DNA of 64,000 nt from Thauera sp. K11 (GCF_002354895.1 NZ_CP023439.1:2790001-2854000); one strand, 5' to 3'; counted from the first letter of the stretch, positions 18,829 to 26,983 are shown. The notes: generated by a model from the sequence alone, not told the origin. Made by a program: numbers and translations.

Positions 18829-19226
18829 AGAGCGCGCGTCGGCGTGCATTATCGTTCTCGTAGCCCAAGTCAGCGTCTGTGGAAACCACCGGTACCGGGA
18901 AGGCCCTCCCCCGCTTCGCCAAACGTCAGGCTCTGAAGGTCGGCAGCCAAAATACAATCGCGGGCCCAACCGGAACCCCACTCCTTGAGTGGTCCAGGCA
19001 ATGTTGGCTAACCGATTCCTTGCGAAGGATGCCCGAATCCGAAATTCGCCCAGAGCGCCACGGCTCAGTTGATCCGTATCGCTCTCCGATCGCCCGACCA
19101 AAGCATAACCATGTCCATGCTCTATACGCGGTTCTTGGAATGGATCGATCCTTGGTGATCGATAGCAGGCTCACGGAGAGATAGATTCCCCTTGCATCCG
19201 CATATACTTTTATGTATTTTGTGGTC
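18829..19226 (+). other. Intergenic stretch with candidate promoter for the Xre-tniQ pair
   Basis: No convincing gene lies in this 398-bp stretch. Near its end a TATACT (19203-19208) sits in an inverted repeat ATAC/GTAT (19204-19217), just upstream of the Xre gene, a plausible -10 with an overlapping autoregulatory operator. Two ATCGAT palindromes lie around 19144-19163. I see no CRISPR repeat or guide-RNA-like array. Confidence 0.45.
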
Positions 19227-19577
19227 ATGCACGGGACTGAATCTACCTTGCCCATCGAGGAACTCTCTCGACTCGTCAGGTCAATGGGCATACATCAGGA
19301 CGAGATCGCCTTGGCGACGGGCGTGACACAACCTCATGTCAGCCGCGTGTTGTCGGGAGGGGTTTCTCCGACCGCAAAAGCTTATCGGCGTATATGCGCA
19401 TATGTGGTCAGCCGGAAGAGCCCCATCTCGACACTCCGAGTGGCACAGAACCAGGAGCTGGTCAGCGCGATCGCATCTATCTGGGATGGTTCGGAAGAAC
19501 AGGCGCGGGCGCTTGGGGCCGTCATCCGATCATTGGCGCCGTTGCTTACGCTCTACAAGACTGGCGATCCGAAATGA
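19227..19577 (+). CDS. Xre-family DNA-binding protein coupled to a second TniQ
   Basis: A 116-residue Cro/C1-type protein. The HTH core is EELSRLVRSMGIHQDEIALA then VTQPHVSRVLSGG, at about residues 8-50. ATG 19227 is preferred because the earlier in-frame ATG (19212) lies inside the putative operator. Its stop codon overlaps the start of the following tniQ gene by 4 bp (ATGA), implying equimolar, linked production. It could be a repressor of that gene, or the DNA-reading partner of that TniQ. The sequence does not decide between these. Confidence 0.85.
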   Translation: MHGTESTLPIEELSRLVRSMGIHQDEIALATGVTQPHVSRVLSGGVSPTAKAYRRICAYVVSRKSPISTLRVAQNQELVSAIASIWDGSEEQARALGAVIRSLAPLLTLYKTGDPK

Positions 19578-20872
19578 TTGTCGAGGATGCCGTCCGCCTC
19601 GTCGGGAGGACCTTACATCCGCGATGGCTGCAGCGTCCAACCATCCTGCCCGACGAACTGGCACACAGCTACGCACTGCGCGTCCTGGTGCTGAATGAAG
19701 CCGACTCTCTCGAGTCGTTGATCGCTGCCGTATCCGCCGATGGTGTAGTTGATCCCAAAGTCCCCAAGGCGCAGTTTCTCGCATGGGTCGCCGATGTGGA
19801 CGTTTCGGAGTTTTTACGGTTTCACACACTCGCCCCCTTTCAGCAGGCCTTCACGTGCGGCGCGACACCCCATTCCCATGGCGAAAATCGGGAGAGCCAT
19901 CTACGTTATGAAGCACTCCGGGTCAAAGTGCCATCCTTCAGGATCTGCGATGCTTGCAAGCAAGAAGACCTGGCATATTGGGGATTTCCGATCATACGGG
20001 TAAGTCACCACATCCCTGGGGTCGAATGGTGCGAGAAGCATGCGCAACCACTGATCTCCACGGGTTTCGACACACGCCACATCTCCCGAATCCAGAGATT
20101 CTCTTGGACGGCTGCTCCATCAGATTCAACGGAATGGCCTGGCCCGCAGAACGAGGTCGTAGAACGGTACGCTGCCATCTCAACGGCCCTGATGGCGAGA
20201 TGCGAGAGTATGCCCGTGAGACAAGCCAGCGGCATAATTGCGGCCCGTGCGAAACAGCAAGGGCTGCGGAGGGCGTTAACAGGAAAACGGAAGATTCTTT
20301 CTGACTTGGTACTCGAGACAGCGCCGAGGGACTGGATCGCTCGCCTTCTCCCGTCCTTTCTCAGCCAGAAAACAAGGCCAGGAGTCTTTGCCGCGTCCCT
20401 GGACGGCGTGATGAAGCCTGCGACCATCTGCCGACCCGAGGCCTACGCCGTCGCACTGGCGGCTCTTTACAGTGACGCGGACGAGGCGCTCTCGGACTTG
20501 ACCAACGCGCAGGAGGCACCAGAGTCGCTGAAAGTTCGCGCAAAGCGCTCGCGTCCCAGTGGGAGCAAACCGGCCGGGGCTCACACGGCCACTGAAGTCG
20601 CCGAGGCCTATTTCCGTTCGAATTTCAGTAACGCGGCGATGGCAAAGCTACTGGGGGGCTCGTGCACCTGGATAAGATCACTCTTGGTGCGGCTGAATCT
20701 TCCACCGGCGAGCCTCATTGGAAAGGCACGCAACCGAGCGGCTTTAATGTCTTTCAAAGCTGGCGCGAACATCGACTCGGCTTGCACTTCGGCTGGCGCG
20801 TCGGTCACAGACCTCGTAGATCTGCTCCGGTTTGACCTTGACCTCCTCGTGCCCTTGATTCGCCGGGGCTAA
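19574..20872 (+). CDS. tniQ: Second TniQ-family protein
   Basis: A 432-residue protein with the TniQ fold near the N-terminus (RPTILPDELAHSYALRVL). Zinc ligands are Cys125/Cys128 (CDACKQED) and Cys153/His156 (WCEKH), spaced as in the first TniQ. The C-terminal half ends with HTH-like segments (FSNAAMAKLLGGSCTWIRSLL). It is distinct in sequence from the 17104 protein. Tn7-like elements with two TniQ proteins usually use one for the fixed chromosomal site and the other for an alternative route. No Cas genes are present here, so the second route would have to be protein-guided. Confidence 0.85.
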   Translation: MIVEDAVRLVGRTLHPRWLQRPTILPDELAHSYALRVLVLNEADSLESLIAAVSADGVVDPKVPKAQFLAWVADVDVSEFLRFHTLAPFQQAFTCGATPHSHGENRESHLRYEALRVKVPSFRICDACKQEDLAYWGFPIIRVSHHIPGVEWCEKHAQPLISTGFDTRHISRIQRFSWTAAPSDSTEWPGPQNEVVERYAAISTALMARCESMPVRQASGIIAARAKQQGLRRALTGKRKILSDLVLETAPRDWIARLLPSFLSQKTRPGVFAASLDGVMKPATICRPEAYAVALAALYSDADEALSDLTNAQEAPESLKVRAKRSRPSGSKPAGAHTATEVAEAYFRSNFSNAAMAKLLGGSCTWIRSLLVRLNLPPASLIGKARNRAALMSFKAGANIDSACTSAGASVTDLVDLLRFDLDLLVPLIRRG

Positions 20873-21115
20873 GCTAACCGTTCGCATATCGCTGCCACTC
20901 GAACTTCTGTGGAGTTCTACACCGGACCGCAGGTCGTTCAACAGCATGCAGGCGGCGCTCATCGACCCCTGGCGCCCACGAACCTGCAGGTCACACATCG
21001 CCCATGCAGCCATCCAGACGCTGCATTTGATGAGCATTCAGCACGCCGTCTGCCTGCTCAATCAGGGTTGCGCACCTCGCAAAGCGCCGAGCCCACCCGT
21101 CCTTGGTCACCACGT

Positions 21116-22312
21116 CTACCCCTTCACGCACACCACCTGCTTCAAGGTATGCAGGATCTCGGTCAGGTCGCGCTGGTTGGCCATCACTTCATCGATGTCC
21201 TTGTACGCCCCGGGAATCTCGTCGACCACGCCCTTGTCCTTGCGGCAGATCACCCCTTTGGTCTGGCGTGCGAGATCGGCTTCGGTGAAGCGCTTGGTCG
21301 CGGCCGTGCGGCTCATGCGCCGGCCGGCACCGTGCGCGCTGGAACAGAAACTCTCCGGGTTGCCCTTCCCGCGCACGATGTAGCTGCGCGCGCCCATGCT
21401 GCCAGGGACGATGCCGAACTCGCCCTGCCCCGCACGGATCGCGCCCTTGCGCGTCACCCACACGTCGGCGCCGTAGTGGTGCTCGCGGGCGACGTAGTTG
21501 TGGTGGCAGTTCACCGCCTCGGTAGTGACCGTAAACGGCGGCAGGTGGCGCGCCAGCCCCAAGAGCACGAGATCGAGCATCGCCTGGCGGTTGGCCATCG
21601 CGTATTCCTGCGCCCAATGCACCGCCTCGACGTAATCGGCGAAGTGTGCGCTGCCCTCGGCGAAGTAGGCCAGGTCACGGTCGGGCAGGTGGATCATGTG
21701 GCGCGCCATGTCCTTTCTCGCAAGCTCGATGAAGTACGTCGCGATCGCGTTGCCGATGCCCCGGCTGCCCGAGTGCAGCATCACCCAGACGCGCTCGTGC
21801 TCGTCCAGGCAGACCTCGATGAAGTGGTTGCCGCCCCCGAGCGTGCCCATCTGGTTCGCCCACTTGGAGAACTTGCCGAAGGCCTTGAGTAGTTGCGGGT
21901 GGCGCTCGGTCAGGGCCTTGAGGCCTGGCTCGAAGGGGCGCACTGCGTCGACCAGTACCCGGCCGTCCGCATGCTGGTCGCGGCCGACCGGCACATCGCG
22001 GCTGATCTGATCGAACACCTTTTTCAGCCGCCTCTCGTCGATGTCGTTGGCGGTGAGCGACAGCCGCGCGGCGACCATGCCACAGCCGATATCGACACCC
22101 ACCGCCGCCGGGATGATGGCCTGGTGGGTTGCGATGACCGAGCCGATGGTCGCGCCGATGCCCAGATGCACGTCGGGCATCGCGGCGACATGGTGGTGGA
22201 TGAACGGCAGGCTCGCGATGTTGGCGAGTTGCGCCTTCGAGCCTTCGTCGATGTCGTCGGTCCAGATCCTGACCGGTACGGCGCTGCCGTCGAGGACGGT
22301 CTTCACAGGCAT
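21116..22312 (-). CDS. rtcB: RtcB-family RNA ligase
   Basis: RtcB joins RNA 2',3'-cyclic phosphate and 5'-OH ends with GTP and Mn2+, in tRNA splicing or RNA repair. The 398-residue protein has the metal-binding AAVGVDIGCGM, GTLGGGNHFIEV, GSMGARSYIVRGKGN and the HGAGRRMSR motif carrying the guanylated histidine. It is on the shorter side for the family. The gene follows the VIT/VWA gene by 48 bp on the same strand, so it is probably the last gene of a MerR-controlled operon, unlike the RtcR-controlled arrangement in enterics. Confidence 0.93.
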   Translation of the reverse strand: MPVKTVLDGSAVPVRIWTDDIDEGSKAQLANIASLPFIHHHVAAMPDVHLGIGATIGSVIATHQAIIPAAVGVDIGCGMVAARLSLTANDIDERRLKKVFDQISRDVPVGRDQHADGRVLVDAVRPFEPGLKALTERHPQLLKAFGKFSKWANQMGTLGGGNHFIEVCLDEHERVWVMLHSGSRGIGNAIATYFIELARKDMARHMIHLPDRDLAYFAEGSAHFADYVEAVHWAQEYAMANRQAMLDLVLLGLARHLPPFTVTTEAVNCHHNYVAREHHYGADVWVTRKGAIRAGQGEFGIVPGSMGARSYIVRGKGNPESFCSSAHGAGRRMSRTAATKRFTEADLARQTKGVICRKDKGVVDEIPGAYKDIDEVMANQRDLTEILHTLKQVVCVKG

Positions 22313-22360
22313 GGGGGCGTTCCTCGCAATTCCTTTTCTACGCGTGACACCTGCAATCGG

Positions 22361-24841
22361 CTAACCAAGCGCCGTCACCTCGTCCCGAAGGTCAAACACG
22401 CAGTTGGGCCAGCGCTCTGCCCGGAGCGTGCTTACAAACACCTGCAGGCGAGCGACGATCGGCTCGGCTGCAGGATCGTCCTGCATGACCTTCAGCGTCG
22501 CGCCCGGTGCCACGCGTTTCGCCAAGGCCTTGAGCCGACCCAGCGTACCGGTGTCCGACAGCAGCGCTTCGTGCAGATCGCGCTGCGCCATCGCCTGGAT
22601 GAAGCTCGCGACCACCAAGGCCTCGCCCTCCCCTTCAGCGAGCACGAACTTGAGCCAGTCGAGCACCGCCGGACCGACACCGATTCGGCTCAGCTCAGCA
22701 TAACTTTGCGGCCATTCGGCCTGCGGGTGACTGTGCAGCCACTGTGTCAGGCCCAGCGGGGTAAGACCTGTGTAATGCGGTTCGGCACGCCAGTAACGCG
22801 GATCGTCCCGGGGTGGCTGCCTAGCGTCCTGGTTCGAGCCTCGGCGCAGGAACGCCGGGATGTCATAGTTCCCTGCTTTCTTGAGCGTATCGCGGCGATC
22901 CGACCGTCGTCCCGAGCGCAGCACCACGGGCGCATCGAAGGCATCTTCGAAGTCGAAATACGCACCGCTTACCGTAGCCGGTGAGCCATAGTGCTGCGGC
23001 GCCTCATTCACGGTGAGCGGCGCCATGCAGGGGTCGATGCAGAAGTCGAGACTGCCGAGCCCGCCAAAGCCGGCGGGCAGCATCGAGGGCACCTTCACGA
23101 GATCGGGCATGTCCGCCGGCTTGTCGGCTCCGGCACGCGTCTCGACGAGCAAGAGATGCGTCAGCGGGCTGACCAACTGATAGGCGACGGCCAGTTCGAG
23201 CGCCTCACGCGAGTGGGCGCCCTCGGCGGTGAGCAGGCCTTCGATCTGCGCGGCCACTGCCATGCGGCTGAGCGTCGCATCATGCTCCGCAGCAATCAGG
23301 CTGGCCTCGCCCAGTGACTCGGGCGCCACGGCGTGCGGGCGCGTCCCGACCAGACGCACCGTCCCATCCGGCACCTGTGCAAAGCGTGCCCACACGGTCA
23401 CCGCGTCACCATCGAACACCGAGCCGGGTAGCGCGCTCATCCACATGGGCTTCGCACCGGCCGGCCACACAAGCTCCAGGGACGCCATGCGCTGCGAGCG
23501 CAGGCGCGCAAACATGCGCAGCACGGCCGGTTCCACAGCCTCTCCGGATGCGACGAAGTCACAGGCCCCGCCGGTCTCCTCGGCCAGGCGACGCAGCACG
23601 CCCTCGGCCGGTGCGCTGCCGATACCGACGACGAACACCCGGTGACCCAGCGCGCGCGCCTTCGCCACCGTTCGGTCGATGGCGTGGATCTGGCCATCGG
23701 TGATGAGCAGCAGATCGATCGGCGCAGCCCCCTCCTCAGCACCGAGGTTTGCCGCTGCAGCGCCGGCCAGGGCCAGCGTGGAATCCAGCGCCTTCTCCAT
23801 CTCGGTGCCGCCGAGGTCAGCTTGCAACTGTGCCGCCCAGCGCTGCCCGGCCAACCGGGTCGCGGGGCTCGTTCGCCACAAGGCACGCGAGCGGTGCTCG
23901 ACGGTGCTGCCGAAGCGTGACAGCGAGAACCGCTCACCCTCGCGCAGGCCGGCGAGGATGGCCTGCAGCGCACGTCGCGCGGCGGCGATGCTGTCGCCCT
24001 GCATCGAGCCCGAGCAGTCCACCAGGATCTTCACTGCGAGCGGATGGGCCGACGCCGGCACACGCGGGCAGAAGCTCGCCAGCACGCTGACCGCGCCCGC
24101 GTGCTGCGTGTCCTGCGCGCACAGGGCGAGCGAATCCTGCACGACCTCATCGAGTACGAGGATGAAGTCACGATCAAGACAGCCACCGCGTGCAAGCGAC
24201 ACGACCATCGCCGTCGTCTCGCCCTCACCTTCCAGGCGCATCGACAGCGGATGGCTCGGCGAGCCGATGCGGGCGCGTGCGAGGGCGCCCTCGACGCGCA
24301 GGCTGAGCTCGAACGGATGCACGACCATCAGATCATGCTCGACCACCTGGTGCGGCTTCAAGCCGGCATCGGCCACCGGATCGCCATAACGCGGGGCGAT
24401 TACCGTGGGCACCACCAGGCGCAGGCCATGTTGCTCGAACTGGAGCACCTGGGCGTAGCGTAGCCGCACCACACAGGTCTCCCCGGGTGCGAGGTTGCCC
24501 AGGTTCAGCGTGTAGCTGTCATCGAAATTCTGCTCGAGCAGGATGGCGGTGTTGCCTTCGGCAATTGCGTCCTCGTAGCCCTGCTCAGCCTGCTTCTTCT
24601 CGACCACCGCGCCGGACAGGCGGCGATCGCCGATCTGGACCTCGACCCCGAGCAAAACGGCCGCCCAGGGTAGCGGGAAGGTGTACACGAGCTCGACATG
24701 ACGGTCGAACGGGTTGGCAAAGCGCTGCTCGAGGTTCGCTTCAAAAAGCGTGCCGCGCAGCGTGCCCTCGAAGCGCACGCCCTTGAGCGTCATTGCCTCA
24801 CCCGCGCGCGTCTCAAGCCGTGCCGATTGCTGCTTCATCAT
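22361..24841 (-). CDS. VIT and von Willebrand A domain protein
   Basis: This 826-residue protein has an N-terminal VIT (inter-alpha-trypsin inhibitor) domain (about residues 5-135; MTLKGVRFEGTLRG, VELVYTFPLP). A VWA domain with an intact metal-ion-dependent adhesion site follows: VKILVDCSGSM (DxSxS) and LLITDGQIHAID. There is no signal peptide, so it is likely cytoplasmic, which is unusual for VIT/VWA proteins. The start overlaps the MerR gene by 4 bp, and rtcB lies 48 bp downstream. Cytoplasmic VWA-fold proteins such as Ro60/Rsr accompany RtcB in other bacteria. A comparable RNA-repair scaffold role is inference only. Confidence 0.88.
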   Translation of the reverse strand: MMKQQSARLETRAGEAMTLKGVRFEGTLRGTLFEANLEQRFANPFDRHVELVYTFPLPWAAVLLGVEVQIGDRRLSGAVVEKKQAEQGYEDAIAEGNTAILLEQNFDDSYTLNLGNLAPGETCVVRLRYAQVLQFEQHGLRLVVPTVIAPRYGDPVADAGLKPHQVVEHDLMVVHPFELSLRVEGALARARIGSPSHPLSMRLEGEGETTAMVVSLARGGCLDRDFILVLDEVVQDSLALCAQDTQHAGAVSVLASFCPRVPASAHPLAVKILVDCSGSMQGDSIAAARRALQAILAGLREGERFSLSRFGSTVEHRSRALWRTSPATRLAGQRWAAQLQADLGGTEMEKALDSTLALAGAAAANLGAEEGAAPIDLLLITDGQIHAIDRTVAKARALGHRVFVVGIGSAPAEGVLRRLAEETGGACDFVASGEAVEPAVLRMFARLRSQRMASLELVWPAGAKPMWMSALPGSVFDGDAVTVWARFAQVPDGTVRLVGTRPHAVAPESLGEASLIAAEHDATLSRMAVAAQIEGLLTAEGAHSREALELAVAYQLVSPLTHLLLVETRAGADKPADMPDLVKVPSMLPAGFGGLGSLDFCIDPCMAPLTVNEAPQHYGSPATVSGAYFDFEDAFDAPVVLRSGRRSDRRDTLKKAGNYDIPAFLRRGSNQDARQPPRDDPRYWRAEPHYTGLTPLGLTQWLHSHPQAEWPQSYAELSRIGVGPAVLDWLKFVLAEGEGEALVVASFIQAMAQRDLHEALLSDTGTLGRLKALAKRVAPGATLKVMQDDPAAEPIVARLQVFVSTLRAERWPNCVFDLRDEVTALG

Positions 24842-25335
24842 GATTCTCTCGCCTGTCGTTCGCTTTTGTTCGTGTTCGCCGGATCCGCCGGCGAAGCACC
24901 GTCTTCTTCACCCTGCGCCGCCTTGAAGGCAGTCATCACGCCCTGGATGAACTGCCTCACCGCCTCGGGACTCAGCCCAGCCCGCTGCGGATCGATGACC
25001 ACCTCGATGCCCTCGGCGACGGTGAGATGGCTGCACACCGACACGCTGCCGATGGCGCGTTCGCGAGCGGGAACCGGCGGCGGGCCACCGTGCAGCAACT
25101 CGCGGACGCGCTCGAGGGACACCCCTGCCGCCGTCCACTTCTTGATCAGCAGCAGTTGCTCGAGATGCTTGCTCCCGTAACGGGCCGCCCGGGTCTCGCC
25201 CTGCGGGCGGTCGACCAGGCCGATCTGCACGTAGTAACGCACCGTGCGGGGCGGCAAGTCGGCCAGGACGCAGAGATCGGCGAGCGGGTAGCTCGGCGCG
25301 GGGTTGTCGGGCATCACTGTGCGAGCCGTATTCAT
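24838..25335 (-). CDS. MerR-family regulator
   Basis: A 165-residue protein with the MerR winged-helix N-terminus (YPLADLCVLADLPPRTVRYYVQIGLV, residues 16-45) and a coiled dimerisation region. A C-terminal effector part lacks obvious metal-binding cysteines. It overlaps the VIT/VWA gene by 4 bp and so heads a three-gene operon with rtcB. The palindrome lies between its own -35 and -10, as in MerR-activated promoters. The ATG at 25335 is very near the predicted transcription start; ATG 25314 is an alternative. Confidence 0.88.
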   Translation of the reverse strand: MNTARTVMPDNPAPSYPLADLCVLADLPPRTVRYYVQIGLVDRPQGETRAARYGSKHLEQLLLIKKWTAAGVSLERVRELLHGGPPPVPARERAIGSVSVCSHLTVAEGIEVVIDPQRAGLSPEAVRQFIQGVMTAFKAAQGEEDGASPADPANTNKSERQARES

Positions 25336-25343
25336 GCAGTCAG

Positions 25344-25371
25344 TTTATACACCATCGGTGTTCCTATACAA
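25344..25371 (-). promoter_or_regulatory. MerR-type promoter and operator
   Basis: On the minus strand, TTGTAT (25371-25366) and TATAAA (25349-25344) are separated by 16 bp. The spacer region carries the inverted repeat ACACC-ATC-GGTGT (25349-25361). An operator between -35 and -10 is the hallmark of MerR regulation, and the first downstream gene encodes a MerR protein. Confidence 0.7.
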
Positions 25372-25509
25372 CTGCGATAATAGACCCCGTGCGAGGACGA
25401 ACCGACGGACGCTTGCTATCCTGTCGTCCGGATCGAGGCGCGGAACATTTCGAACGTCCCGACGAACGAAGGCGAGTGAACGACACTCGAGTATCCCTGA
25501 CGAAGAACG

Positions 25510-26028
25510 ATGAGCAATCCTGATCAAGCCACCCGCAGACTCGGACGGCGCATGGGCTTCCTGGCGACCCTGGCTTTCCTCGGATTCGGCTGGGTGACGT
25601 TCGATGGCGCGATCATGAAGCGCGAGGACCCCAACCACGCGCTGACCGTCGCGCCCGGCGTCGACGAGTGGGTGCTCCGCCGCAATCGCAGCGGACATTA
25701 CTTCTCCCCCGGCCTCATCAACGGTCAGCCGGTGCGCTTCCTGCTCGACACGGGCGCGACGCACACCTCCGTGCCGGCGCACCTGGCCCAACGCCTCGGC
25801 CTGCGCCCAGGCGCCCCGTCGACGGTCTCGACGGCCAACGGAGCGGTGACGGTTCGCGCAACCAGAATTGACGCCCTGGATATCGGGCCATTTCGCTTCG
25901 CGGGTGCGCCGGCGCATTTGAACCCCGGGATGCGCGATGATGATGTGCTGCTCGGCATGAGCGTCCTCAAGCACCTCGAGTTCACCCAGCGCGGCGATGT
26001 GCTCGTGCTCAGAAAACCCGCTGGATAG
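25510..26028 (+). CDS. Membrane-anchored retropepsin-like aspartic protease
   Basis: A 172-residue clan AA protein. It has one N-terminal membrane segment (residues 16-33) and then a single retropepsin fold with the catalytic motif FLLDTGATHTSVP near residue 78 and the second conserved element DDVLLGMSVLKHLEF. Such single-domain proteins act as dimers and match the bacterial TIGR02281 family. The anchor would place the protease domain in the periplasm. It stands alone on the plus strand, divergent from the MerR operon. Substrates are unknown. Confidence 0.85.
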   Translation: MSNPDQATRRLGRRMGFLATLAFLGFGWVTFDGAIMKREDPNHALTVAPGVDEWVLRRNRSGHYFSPGLINGQPVRFLLDTGATHTSVPAHLAQRLGLRPGAPSTVSTANGAVTVRATRIDALDIGPFRFAGAPAHLNPGMRDDDVLLGMSVLKHLEFTQRGDVLVLRKPAG

Positions 26029-26145
26029 TCATTCCAGGTGTGTCGATGCCGCCCCTGCTATGTTCATCGGCCCGGGGGCGTGGTTGTACGTTGATGGCCC
26101 ACAGCACGAAGACGAAGCACTGGATCCCGCCGATCCACCCCTGGG

Positions 26146-26175
26146 TTGACAGCCCACGCCCGCCTCCGTTTTAAT
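26146..26175 (+). promoter_or_regulatory. Promoter of the tandem riboswitch transcript
   Basis: A perfect TTGACA (26146-26151) is followed, after 17-18 bp, by TTTTAA/TTTAAT (26169-26175). Transcription would start around 26181-26183, exactly at the first base of the SAM-II-like aptamer. Confidence 0.7.
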
Positions 26176-26183
26176 CAATCCAT

Positions 26184-26238
26184 CGCGCCGATTTGAGAAC
26201 ACAGCTTGCGGGCGCCTAATAAATGCAGCTAAAGCGGC
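26184..26238 (+). promoter_or_regulatory. SAM-II-like riboswitch aptamer (copy A)
   Basis: P1 is GCGCC (26185-26189) with GGCGC (26211-26215). The loop begins GATTTG and ends GCTTGC. Downstream, AATAAATGCAGCTAAAGCGG carries the conserved SAM-II 3' segment (AUAAAUGNAGCUAAA). The loop GCTT (26204-26207) can pair with AAGC (26232-26235), giving the H-type pseudoknot that defines the class. I matched it from memory of the SAM-II metX aptamer, not by a covariance search. SAM-II normally turns down methionine/SAM genes when SAM binds. An intrinsic terminator follows, so transcriptional control is likely. Confidence 0.72.
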
Positions 26239-26243
26239 CACAC

Positions 26244-26285
26244 AAGACCCGCTGAGCCTGCATGGCCATCGGGTCTTTTGCTTTT
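26244..26285 (+). terminator. Intrinsic terminator after aptamer A
   Basis: AAGACCCG (26244-26251) pairs with CGGGTCTT (26270-26277), with a possible inner GCC/GGC stem, followed by TTGCTTTTT. Lying 6 nt after the SAM-II-like aptamer, it is the likely expression platform of copy A. Confidence 0.75.
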
Positions 26286-26315
26286 TGCAGCACCTCACGG
26301 GCGCCCAGCGCCCAA

Positions 26316-26426
26316 CCGCCGGCATTAACGACAACTTGCCGGGGCGGATGAAAAATACCGGCTAAAGCGTCACCGCCTCTTCGCCCCCGCGAGGCCGGTC
26401 ACGCCGGCTCAACAGGGGGCGAGGAG
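26316..26426 (+). promoter_or_regulatory. Second SAM-II/SAM-V-like aptamer (copy B) with Shine-Dalgarno-masking hairpin
   Basis: CCGCC (26316-26320) pairs with GGCGG (26343-26347). The loop ends in ACTTGCC, and the 3' segment ATGAAAAATACCGGCTAAAGCG repeats the GCTAAAGCG of copy A (26361-26369). A second CCGCC (26373-26377) can compete for the same GGCGG. Just after it, CTCTTCGCCCCC (26377-26388) pairs over 12 bp, with one G-U, to GGGGGCGAGGAG (26415-26426), burying the ribosome site of the next gene. This implies translational control downstream of a transcriptionally controlled copy A. Confidence 0.6.
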
Positions 26427-26433
26427 CATCACC

Positions 26434-26601
26434 ATGATCAGCACGCAATCCACGGGCGACCGGCGCCTGACCCCCAGCCAGCGCGAGGCACTGGGCAAGT
26501 TCGTCCCCCATCCCTTTCCGCTCGCGCATGCGAGCACGCCGGTGCGCCAGCCGTCGAGCGAGCCCCTGCCGATCCGCCCAAGTTGGCTGGGCTGGCGTTG
26601 A
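26434..26601 (+). CDS. 55-residue protein under riboswitch control
   Basis: A short gene with a good ribosome site (GAGGAG at 26421-26426, 7 nt before the ATG). The product starts MISTQSTGDRRLTPSQREA, is Pro-rich toward the C-terminus and ends PSWLGWR. I do not recognise it, and it is not a known methionine enzyme. It is too short for the track of longer frames, but everything upstream (promoter, two aptamers, terminator, masked Shine-Dalgarno) points at this start codon. It could be a genuine small protein or the preserved start of a longer gene lost to rearrangement; an integrase remnant lies 140 bp downstream. Confidence 0.55.
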   Translation: MISTQSTGDRRLTPSQREALGKFVPHPFPLAHASTPVRQPSSEPLPIRPSWLGWR

Positions 26602-26743
26602 GCCGGGGAACACGAGAGCCTTCATGTACTTGACGAACTGATCGTGGAGTCGGAGCCCTACCGTCGGGAGTGTGGATTGACACCCTAACCTATCTGGCCA
26701 GGCGACTCGCTTCCTCCCTCCAGTAGGCGGGTAGCGTCGAGCC

Positions 26744-26983
26744 TTGACGCGCAGGGCGGTGCATAAAATCGTGCAAGAGGTCTTCGAGCGTGTTGCGAAG
26801 CGAGGGGAGGCTCTTGATGACGAACTCAGATCGCGCACAAACATCCTTAGCACTGCCTCCGCGCACTGGCTTCGTCACACGGCCGGTTCGAACATGCCCG
26901 GCGCCGAGGTCGATCCTCGGTTCGTCAGCGACAACTTGGGGCACGAGTTCATCTTGGCCACGAGCTTGTACTTGCAAAGTTGA
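26744..26983 (+). pseudogene. Tyrosine recombinase C-terminal remnant
   Basis: This 79-codon frame contains the C-terminal catalytic signature of phage-type integrases: HWLRHTAGS (the His-x-x-Arg pair), LGH, and a tyrosine near the end (LYLQS). The N-terminal two thirds and most of the catalytic domain are missing, so it cannot be active. It marks a past integration or deletion next to the riboswitch unit. Confidence 0.75.

Larger units (their letters stand above)
10393..20872. mobile_element. Tn7-like transposon: end plus core genes (far end not seen)
   Basis: This entry covers the visible end and the transposition genes: tnsA, tnsB, tnsC and tniQ, then an Xre-tniQ pair. As in Tn7, tnsA lies nearest the end that abuts the attachment gene and the genes read away from it. 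I found no inverted copy of CAATATATTCGTAA between here and base 64000. The element therefore either extends beyond the window, with some or all accessory genes as cargo, or has lost its other end. Confidence 0.7.

Noticed and set aside
18829-19226. Hidden guide RNA or CRISPR next to the Xre-tniQ pair
   Set aside because: I looked for direct repeats and repeat-like stems on both strands and found only small ATCGAT palindromes; no Cas gene lies anywhere in the window.
26362-26853. Minus-strand frame across the riboswitch and integrase remnant
   Set aside because: It runs antisense to the plus-strand leader and small gene, has no ribosome site and reads like non-coding sequence.
26744-26983. 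Active phage integrase
   Set aside because: Only the last ~80 residues remain; the N-terminal domains and most of the catalytic core are missing.
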